A stretch of 64,000 bases of DNA, taken from the NCBI RefSeq assembly GCF_003058055.1, contig NZ_QBTZ01000001.1, forward strand, positions 2,870,001 to 2,934,000, given 5' to 3'. Made by a program: the position numbers and the translations under genes. Within the stretch, counting starts at the first letter, position 1, and every line of letters starts with the position of its first letter. Source of the stretch: Acidovorax sp. 107. Lineage in GTDB: Bacteria > Pseudomonadota > Gammaproteobacteria > Burkholderiales > Burkholderiaceae_C. The notes below the pieces were generated by a model. That model searched no databases. It was given only the letters and a program-made list of their open reading frames with translations, and was not told the DNA's origin. Below, one piece after another: positions 57,347 through 64,000 of this stretch.

Positions 57347-59368
57347 CTACAACTTGTCGAGCGCCACGGCGGGTTGCCAGGGCGCCCCGGGGGGCAACGC
57401 CCGCGCTTCGTCCACGCGCGCCATGAGGCGGGTGGCGGCCAGGTCGCCGGGCAGCCGCCCCAGCACCCGCGCCAGCTGCGCCTCGGCACCGTGCCAATCG
57501 CGCGCACGGAAGGCCGCCAGCGCCGCGCTGCTGGCCTCGCGCACCAGGGCGTCGTCACAGGGTGTGAACACCCGCACGGGCTCGGTCTTGCCTTTGACGA
57601 TCACATCGTCCAGCGCGCGCAACGCCACCGTGGGCGGCAGCTGCGCCGCCGTGGCTTCCGACAGCAGGATGCCGGTGCCAAAAGCCTTGTTGGCGCCCTC
57701 CAGCCGCGCGGCCAGGTTCACCGCGTCACCAATCGCCGTGTACGAAAAGCGCTGGTCCGAGCCGACATTGCCCACCACCACGCGCCCCGTGTGCAGCCCG
57801 ATGCGCATGTGGATGGGCGGCAGGCCGCGCGCACGCAGATCGGCCACCAGCGCGGCCATGGCCTGCTGCATGGCGACGGCAGCGGCCACCGCGTGTTCGG
57901 CATGCTGCGGGTCGTCCAGCGGCGCACCCCAGAAGGCCATCACTGCGTCGCCGATGAACTTGTCGACCGTACCACCCGTGGCATGCACGATGGGCGTCAT
58001 GGCGTTGAAGTAGCCGGTGAGCACCTCCACCGTCTGCTCGGCGCTAAGCTGCTCAGACATTGTGGTGAAGTTGGCCAGATCGGTGAACATGAGCGTGACC
58101 TCGCGCGCCTCGCCGCCCAGGCGCATCAGCTCGGGCTGCGCGATGAGGCGCGAGACCACGGCGGGTGGCACGTACTGTGCAAACATGGCCCGCGTCTGGC
58201 GCGCGCGCTGGCGCACGATGGCATAGCCTACCAACGCAGCGGCACCATAGACAGCCACGGCACCAACCGCTGGCAACAGCGGCGGCCACCACAGGCGCAG
58301 GCTGACAAACAGCCACCACGACACCGCGCCCATCGCCACCACCAGCGCCGCCGTCAGCGCCCCCGCGCCCGCCGGATGCAGCCGCAGGCTGGCCCAGAGC
58401 AGCACCGGCAACAGCAGCGCGGTGATCGCCAGGGTCCACGCGTCTGACACGCTGCGCAGCCCGCCTCCGGTCAGGTAGTTGTCCAGCAGCGTGGCCTGCA
58501 GCTCCACCCCGGGGAACAGCCGCTCACCACCCGCCGTGCCAAACGGCGAGTTGAACAAGTCGGCCTGCGAATGCGACAGCTCGGTGGCGGTGCGCGCCGA
58601 GCGCCCCACGAGCACGATCTTGCCCTGGAAGAAACCTGCAGGCAGCAGCCCCGGCTCCAGCGCCTGGTAGTACGAGCGCGTGTCGAACGTGCCGCGCGGG
58701 CCACGGTAGCCGATCCAGTCGAAGGGGTGCAGCGCCGGGGCTTGGCCCCGCGCATCGGCCGCACGCTGGGCCAGCCGCAGCGCAAAGCCTTCGCGTGCGG
58801 CGGGCGCACGGCGCACCACGAAGTCGTCGTCGGGCTCCACCCCGGCATCGCCCGCATCGGCGCCCGCATCCAGAAACCGCTGCAGCGGCTGAATCTCCGT
58901 CCACAGCGCGGCATTGGCGCTGTCGATCTTCTCGCGCGCGGAGGCCAACACCACCGGCAACCCCCGCCCCGCTTGCGCAATGGCGCGGTCCAGGGCCGCG
59001 TCCTCGGCCTCGGTGGACGGGTCGGCAAACACAACGTCCAGCCCCACGGCAAGCGCACCTTCGGTGCGCAGCCGCTCCAGCAGCGCCGCGTGCATGCTGC
59101 GCGGAAAGGGCCAGGTCTGCTGCAGCTCCTGAAAAGTCGGCTCGTCGATCGCGAGGATCACCACGGGGGCCGCCGAGTGGTGCGGCGCAGCCAGCGCCGT
59201 CAGCACATCAAAGGTCTTGAACTCCAGCGCGTGCCAGGGGCGGCTCACACTGGCCGCGAGCACCAGCAGCAACGCGAGCGCCCCCGCCGCCAGCGAGAGC
59301 CACCGCTGCCGCTGCCGGGCGTGTGGCACGGCCGCCGAATCAGAAGCGGTAGCGCGCATCCAGGACAT
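57347..59368 (-). CDS. CHASE2 domain-containing adenylate cyclase
   Basis: The 673-residue protein has a membrane anchor (about residues 24-42) and a periplasmic CHASE2 sensor (FDVLTALAAPHHSAAPVVIL to VELQATLLDNYLTGG). Three helices follow (about 320-400), then a cytoplasmic class III cyclase domain. Metal-binding Asp residues are in FTDLANFT and GDAVMAFWGAP; Lys in DKFIGD and Thr in YTAIGDAVNLAARLE indicate ATP specificity. A helical tail follows. Its start lies 29 bp inside the end of the FecR-TPR-barrel gene, so both are co-translated. It probably turns an envelope signal into cAMP. Confidence 0.92.
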   Translation of the reverse strand: MSWMRATASDSAAVPHARQRQRWLSLAAGALALLLVLAASVSRPWHALEFKTFDVLTALAAPHHSAAPVVILAIDEPTFQELQQTWPFPRSMHAALLERLRTEGALAVGLDVVFADPSTEAEDAALDRAIAQAGRGLPVVLASAREKIDSANAALWTEIQPLQRFLDAGADAGDAGVEPDDDFVVRRAPAAREGFALRLAQRAADARGQAPALHPFDWIGYRGPRGTFDTRSYYQALEPGLLPAGFFQGKIVLVGRSARTATELSHSQADLFNSPFGTAGGERLFPGVELQATLLDNYLTGGGLRSVSDAWTLAITALLLPVLLWASLRLHPAGAGALTAALVVAMGAVSWWLFVSLRLWWPPLLPAVGAVAVYGAAALVGYAIVRQRARQTRAMFAQYVPPAVVSRLIAQPELMRLGGEAREVTLMFTDLANFTTMSEQLSAEQTVEVLTGYFNAMTPIVHATGGTVDKFIGDAVMAFWGAPLDDPQHAEHAVAAAVAMQQAMAALVADLRARGLPPIHMRIGLHTGRVVVGNVGSDQRFSYTAIGDAVNLAARLEGANKAFGTGILLSEATAAQLPPTVALRALDDVIVKGKTEPVRVFTPCDDALVREASSAALAAFRARDWHGAEAQLARVLGRLPGDLAATRLMARVDEARALPPGAPWQPAVALDKL

Positions 59369-62300
59369 AGCGGGCCTTTTGCCGGTCCGACTTCGGAGCC
59401 CACAGGTTCATGGCCGCAAAGCCCACCACCCAACGCTTGTCCTGCGTTTCCCAGAAACCCATCAGGTCCACACCCCAGCCCGGCGCGCGGCGCGTGAGGT
59501 TCTCCTTGTCCTCAAATCGCTCGGACCGGTACACCGCACGCGCGCTCAGGTACAGGCGCTGCGCACTGGCCCAGGTGGCGCCCAGCGCCACGGTGTGGCG
59601 GGGGATGTAGGGAATGCGCCCCACCACCTCGGCACCACCGTCCAGCGTGCGGCTTTCGCTGTGCTGGTACAGGTACTTGGCGTAGGCCGACCAGCGACGG
59701 CTGAACATGTGGTTGACCGTGCCACCCAGGGTCTGCAGCGTGCCGCGCTCAAAGCTTGGCGTGTCTTCGAGCAGGTCGCTGGTGGACAGGTTGACCAGCT
59801 GCGCATTGCGCATCTCTTCGAGGAACGGCAGGCTGGGCGTGCGCAAGTCGACCCCGACGGTGCCAGGGTTGTTCACCCGCAGATGGTCGGCGCGCAGGCC
59901 CACGAAAGTGCTGGCGCCCACCTCCATGCCCAGCTGCGCCACCGTGCGCTTGTGGCGGCCCCCGGCTTCGACCAGCCGGTCTTCAACGGGGATGCCCGCG
60001 GTCTCCACGCTCGCAAGGGTGGAGACGCTCAAGGGACGCATCCAGTCTTGGTAGGCCACGCGCAGCGTGGTGCCCGCCGCAGGCTGCCACACCGCCCCCA
60101 GGCGTGGCGTGACCACGCGCTCGGTGTCCGCGCGGCGGGCTTGCTCTTCGCTGAACTGGTCCAGCCCCACCAGATAGCTCTGCGTGAGGCCGTCCACACG
60201 GTGGCGGATTTGCTGCAGGCCCAAGGCAGCGTCCAGGCTCAGCGCCGGGTCCACCCGCTGCGTGGTGGCCAGCGTGAGGCCGGTGTAGCGGCGGTCAATG
60301 CGGTTGTAGCCCGCCAGCACCAGATAGTCGCGGTACAGCCCCACGCCGGGAATGTCGGCCACCACAGCGGCCTCGCCCGCCAGCAGGTTGTTCTGGCGCT
60401 CATGCACATGCTCCAGGGTCACACTCCAGCGGCTGCCCGGGGTGGTATCCACCGTGTGGCGCAGCTGGATGTCGCTGAAGTCCTTGCGCGGAGCACTGCT
60501 CACGCCCATGACGCTCAGGAACGGCGGGTCGATGTAGGCCGTGGGGTAGCGCAGCAGTTGCAGGTTGTCCACACTGCGGCCCAGCTTGATCCAGGTCTGC
60601 TCGGTCGGCCCCCACCGGTAGGCCATGCCCAGGGCACCCTGGGTGACGGTGTCGTCCAGCGCCGTCTCCTGCGCGTTCTGGCCCCGCAGGCGCATGCTGA
60701 ACTGGTTGGCATAGGCAAACAGGTTGATGCGCTCAGTAGGCTGCATGCCCACCCCGGCGGTGATGGCGTGGGCCCGCAGGTCTCCCTCGCCCGCCCGCAT
60801 GGCGGGAAGGCGGTTGACCTGCAGGTCGAACGGATAGGCACTCACATCCGCCGTCTGTGCTTTGAAGAACCACGACACCGGCACATGGCTGTTGTCCAGG
60901 CCATTGAGCGTGACCGCAGGCGCGCGCATGCGGTAGAACTCGTGGTCCAGCGTCACGCCCACCGACCCGTGGCTGCCGGGCTGCTGCAGCAGCGGCGAAA
61001 AACGCTGACTGCCGCCAAACGCCATGGGGTCTGTCAGGAAGCCCTGAAACAGCGCTGAGTTCTTGTTGAACTCACCCGCATAGCGGTCCGCCATGAACAG
61101 GTGGCTGCCGCCCCAGTAGGGGTAGAAGCTCTGCTGCGCCATCTCCAGCGCCCAGTCTTCCATGCCAAAGAACGCCAGCGATGCGCCCAGGTTGGCACTG
61201 CCCTTCTGGTCGTTGGCCACCTGGTTGAGCGACTTGAGGTACGGCATGCGCGCCACGGCGGCGCGCGCGGCCTCCACCGCCTCGCCGGGCCGGAACAGAT
61301 CGGTGTGGATCTGGGCCAGCAGCATGTAGGGCACCGGGTCCTTGTCGTCCAGCACGGTGGCCTGCTGCAGGGTTGTCAGCGCATCCTGGTGGCGGCCCAG
61401 CTGGTAGTACGCCACAGCGGTCCAGGTCTTGGCGCGGGCATAGCGCGGCTCCATCACGCCCGCTCGCAAGAACGCATCCAGCGCGGCATCCGACTGCCCT
61501 TGCTTGAGGTGCAGCAAGCCCTGGCCGGTGAGCGCAACGTAGTCCGCAGGGTTGTCGCCCAGCGCGGTGGCAAAGGCCTGACCCGCCTCGGTGAACTGGT
61601 TCACAAAAGTTTCCAGCGTGCCCAGCTCGCCCCAGGCGCCGGGCGATTGCGGCGACAGCTGTAGCGCGCGCCGCAGGTTCTCGCGGGCGGGGCGCGGGTC
61701 TTCGCGCTCGGCATGTGCGCTGCCCAGGCCTTGCCAGGCGCGAGCATCGCCAGGTGCCAGCGTCTGCGCCTCGGCATAGGCCGCCAGCGTGCCGGGCGCA
61801 TCGCCCCGGCGCCGGGCCAGCTCGGCGCGCACCAGCGCCAGGTCAGCATGGGGCGTGCCCTGCGCCGGGGCCAGGGTGGCCGCCGCTTCGTCCACACGGT
61901 CGCTCAGGATCTGCACCCGCGCCAGTTGTGCCACGAGCGCCGGGTGGGCGGGCCAGCGCTGGAGCGCAGTGCGCAGCGTGTCGGCTGCCGCAACCCCTTC
62001 GCCCTCCATCAGCTGCACGTCGGACTGCATGAGCCACGCGGGCAACGGCGCCGCGTCGGCGGCAGCCACCTGCCGCGCCAGCAGGCCGCGCGCGGCCAGC
62101 AGGTCGCCCGCCTGGAGGGCCACGGCCGCATCGAACACATCCACCCATGCCGGCGCTGCGGAGGTGCGCGCCTGCGCCAGCGCGGCACGGGCCGCCGCCA
62201 GGTCGCGGGCCGCCAGAGCATCCCGCACGGACACCAGTGCTGCAGGCACGGGCTCGGCCGACAGGTGGGGCACCGGGTCGGCCCGCAGTGCATTGACCCA

Positions 62301-62909
62301 CTGGATGCGGTCGCGCGGCTGGCTCAGCACCAGCTTGACCGGGGCCTTGCCCACTTCGGCCAACGCCGCTTCGTTGGCACCCACGGACACCGAACCCTGC
62401 GCGTTGGAAAACTCCACCGTGCCCGAGAGCACGGTGATCAGCGTGCGGCCGTCCTCCACACTGATGTCCCAGTCGGTGCCCCGGATGGCCGCCGTCGCAG
62501 CCGGCGTCTCCAGGTTCAGACGGCTGCCATCGGCGCGTTTGGTCTGCGTCCACGCACGGCCGGCATTGAGCAGCAAGGTGGTCACGGGCTGCGCCGGGGT
62601 GGCCACGCCCTTGACCTGCAGCACCGTATTCTGGTGCAGGCGCAGCTGGGTGTCGTCGGCAAACAGCAGCGCCATCCTGGCGGCCTGCCGCGTGCGCACG
62701 AAGTCGCCCTGGGCCAAGGCCTGGGCAAGGCGGGCAGGCGCCCAGTCCGCCGCCACTGCAGCGCGCTGGTCGCCCGCCCCTTGCAGGCTGACGATCTCAG
62801 CCGCAGCCCCCGCAGGGACAGTGGCCCGCGCAGCCTGCGGCCAGCAGGCTACGGCGGTCGCGGCGGCCAGCACGGCGAGAGCGGACAAACGGAATGTTGG
62901 ATGGGACAT
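59340..62909 (-). CDS. FecR domain-TPR-outer membrane beta-barrel fusion protein
   Basis: The 1189-residue protein has a signal peptide (about 1-29, cleavage after ARA) and a FecR domain (about 65-185, signature ETPAATAAIRGTDWD). A TPR-rich helical region follows (about 215-590; YVALTGQGLLHLKQGQSDAA, AYYQLGRHQDALTTL). The C-terminal region of about 590 residues consists of alternating amphipathic strands and ends YVLDARYRF, the terminal Phe typical of outer-membrane barrels. There is no TonB box or plug. It precedes and overlaps the CHASE2-cyclase gene. It could sense or carry a polymer or ligand across the outer membrane; the exact role is unknown. Confidence 0.85.
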   Translation of the reverse strand: MSHPTFRLSALAVLAAATAVACWPQAARATVPAGAAAEIVSLQGAGDQRAAVAADWAPARLAQALAQGDFVRTRQAARMALLFADDTQLRLHQNTVLQVKGVATPAQPVTTLLLNAGRAWTQTKRADGSRLNLETPAATAAIRGTDWDISVEDGRTLITVLSGTVEFSNAQGSVSVGANEAALAEVGKAPVKLVLSQPRDRIQWVNALRADPVPHLSAEPVPAALVSVRDALAARDLAAARAALAQARTSAAPAWVDVFDAAVALQAGDLLAARGLLARQVAAADAAPLPAWLMQSDVQLMEGEGVAAADTLRTALQRWPAHPALVAQLARVQILSDRVDEAAATLAPAQGTPHADLALVRAELARRRGDAPGTLAAYAEAQTLAPGDARAWQGLGSAHAEREDPRPARENLRRALQLSPQSPGAWGELGTLETFVNQFTEAGQAFATALGDNPADYVALTGQGLLHLKQGQSDAALDAFLRAGVMEPRYARAKTWTAVAYYQLGRHQDALTTLQQATVLDDKDPVPYMLLAQIHTDLFRPGEAVEAARAAVARMPYLKSLNQVANDQKGSANLGASLAFFGMEDWALEMAQQSFYPYWGGSHLFMADRYAGEFNKNSALFQGFLTDPMAFGGSQRFSPLLQQPGSHGSVGVTLDHEFYRMRAPAVTLNGLDNSHVPVSWFFKAQTADVSAYPFDLQVNRLPAMRAGEGDLRAHAITAGVGMQPTERINLFAYANQFSMRLRGQNAQETALDDTVTQGALGMAYRWGPTEQTWIKLGRSVDNLQLLRYPTAYIDPPFLSVMGVSSAPRKDFSDIQLRHTVDTTPGSRWSVTLEHVHERQNNLLAGEAAVVADIPGVGLYRDYLVLAGYNRIDRRYTGLTLATTQRVDPALSLDAALGLQQIRHRVDGLTQSYLVGLDQFSEEQARRADTERVVTPRLGAVWQPAAGTTLRVAYQDWMRPLSVSTLASVETAGIPVEDRLVEAGGRHKRTVAQLGMEVGASTFVGLRADHLRVNNPGTVGVDLRTPSLPFLEEMRNAQLVNLSTSDLLEDTPSFERGTLQTLGGTVNHMFSRRWSAYAKYLYQHSESRTLDGGAEVVGRIPYIPRHTVALGATWASAQRLYLSARAVYRSERFEDKENLTRRAPGWGVDLMGFWETQDKRWVVGFAAMNLWAPKSDRQKARYVLDARYRF

Positions 62910-63234
62910 GTTGTGGCTTTCCGGGAAGGCGGGCATCGCGCCACCCAGTGCCCCTCCCTGGCACCGGGTGAACCGAAATTATGGCGAGCACCCCCGCAAA
63001 ATCCGCCTCCAGCCGCCGGATGTGCAGACACATTTCATGAAGAAAGCCACATTTCGTAGCATGTTGTGGCAGATCGAAGGAGCCTCCTCCAGACCAAAAC
63101 ACCGGGGCACAGCTGCTGCACGGCACTTTCCTACAGACGCCGCAAAGGCACGGTGCTACAACCGCAAAAGTCTCTCCCTCAACGACCACAATGATCGACC
63201 ACGCGCGCCACGCGCTGCCCGGAGCCCTTCCCCC
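62910..63234. other. Intergenic region (325 bp) between the FecR-TPR gene and the amidotransferase-like gene
   Basis: This region carries the promoters of two divergent units. A direct repeat CACATTTC occurs at 63029-63036 and 63048-63055 (19-bp period), about 120-145 bp upstream of the FecR-gene ATG, and could be a regulator site. No small gene was convincing. Confidence 0.4.
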
Positions 63235-64000
63235 ATGCCCGCTGCTGCCCCCCGCCTCAAGATTGGTCTGTCCGCCTGCTTCCAGCACGCCGACCCCACC
63301 CGCCCCCTGTTCACCAACAAGACGTTGCAGTACGTGGAGCAGTCCATCGCGCACTGGATCATGTCGTCGGGCGCCATCGTCGTGATGGTGCCCTGCCCCA
63401 CGGGCGAGACCGCGCGCGGCGACGTCACGCTGCGGCACTATGCCGAGTGGCTCGATGGCGTGGTGATGCACGGCGGCGCCGACGTGTGGCCCGGCAACTA
63501 TGGCGAGGAGCCCCTGCGCGAGGAGTGGCTGGGCGACCGCGTGCGCGACATCTACGACCTGGCCCTGGTCAAGGCCTTTGCCGAAGTGGGCAAGCCCATC
63601 TTCGGCGTGTGCCGGGGCCTGCAGCTCATCAACGTGGCCTTTGGCGGCGCGCTGTACCAGGACATCGAGACCCAGCACCCCGGCGCGCTGCAACACCGCA
63701 ACGCCACCACCTACGACCAGCATTTCCACGACATCCAGATCGTTCCCGACTCGCATCTGGCCAAGCTGTACCCCGCCATGCCCCGAGCGCGCGTCAACAG
63801 CATCCACCACCAGGGCATCAAGCGCGTGGCGCCCGAGTTCGTGGTCGAGGCCCTGAGCGAACCCGACGGCGTGCCCGAGGCCATCCGGCTCAAGCCCGCT
63901 CCAGGCCGTGGCTACATCGCCGCCACGCAGTGGCACCCGGAGTTCCACAAACAAGGCTCGAACACGCTGGACGACACGGCCATCCTCAACGACTTTCTGG
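63235..64000 (+). CDS. Gamma-glutamyl-gamma-aminobutyrate hydrolase family protein (class I GATase-like), 3' end outside window
   Basis: The first 255 residues are present. They show the peptidase C26/PuuD-type fold: LKIGLSACFQH, DGVVMHGGADVWPGNYGEE, the nucleophile elbow GVCRGLQLINVAFGG and QWHPEFH with the catalytic His. Members hydrolyse gamma-glutamyl amides, for example gamma-glutamyl-GABA in putrescine breakdown. No puu genes are visible, so the substrate is open. The start ATG at 63235 fits the family; the frame is open to the window end. Confidence 0.88.
   Translation, partial: MPAAAPRLKIGLSACFQHADPTRPLFTNKTLQYVEQSIAHWIMSSGAIVVMVPCPTGETARGDVTLRHYAEWLDGVVMHGGADVWPGNYGEEPLREEWLGDRVRDIYDLALVKAFAEVGKPIFGVCRGLQLINVAFGGALYQDIETQHPGALQHRNATTYDQHFHDIQIVPDSHLAKLYPAMPRARVNSIHHQGIKRVAPEFVVEALSEPDGVPEAIRLKPAPGRGYIAATQWHPEFHKQGSNTLDDTAILNDFL

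Overview
The window looks like a chromosomal segment of a high-GC betaproteobacterium of the family Comamonadaceae, most like Acidovorax. The evidence is the protocatechuate 4,5-cleavage gene set, several orphan Bug-type (TctC) binding proteins, Comamonadaceae-style intergenic repeats and the housekeeping gene content. No rRNA, tRNA, CRISPR array, transposase or phage gene was seen, and coding density is high.

Layout. 0-6 kb: secreted or envelope proteins (a cut-off SGNH hydrolase, OmpW, an SGNH lipoprotein, an alpha/beta-hydrolase lipoprotein, SemiSWEET, PBP4/DacB). 6-11.3 kb: EamA exporter, tsaB-rimI-(psi-like gene), corA, mtnN. 11.3-17 kb: fadD, pntAB, a lipoprotein. 17-30 kb: central carbon genes (fba, pyk, tkt, gapA) interleaved with a PmrA/QseB-type two-component system facing two PAP2 phosphatases, and a tight speD-murU-pepP-CPBP operon. 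30-38.5 kb: MscS channel, two DUF4398/OmpA lipoproteins, aldo/keto reductase, YdeI, an ECF sigma factor facing a FlxA-like gene, a flavin monooxygenase and a ClpP-like protease.

38.6-56.8 kb is a lignin-monomer catabolic region. VanAB demethylates vanillate to protocatechuate. LigAB, LigC, LigI, LigJ and LigK then take protocatechuate through 4,5-cleavage to pyruvate and oxaloacetate. A complete Liv-type ABC transporter, two Bug proteins, a GntR/FCD regulator and a LysR regulator accompany them. A TGTATACA element sits in front of the vanillate genes, the GntR gene, the ABC binding-protein gene and the protocatechuate operon, which suggests one regulon. No LigU/GalD-type isomerase is present.

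56.9-64 kb: short HPF, then a pair made of a CHASE2-adenylate cyclase and a 1189-residue FecR-TPR-outer-membrane-barrel protein with overlapping genes (the best candidate for a little-described signalling system), then a partial class-I glutamine-amidotransferase-like hydrolase running off the end.

Other points of note: an interspersed palindromic repeat that appears to sit in frame inside murU, a FliA-type promoter whose predicted start falls on the ATG of the FlxA-like gene, and three copies of a GC-rich repeat placed directly at gene ends.
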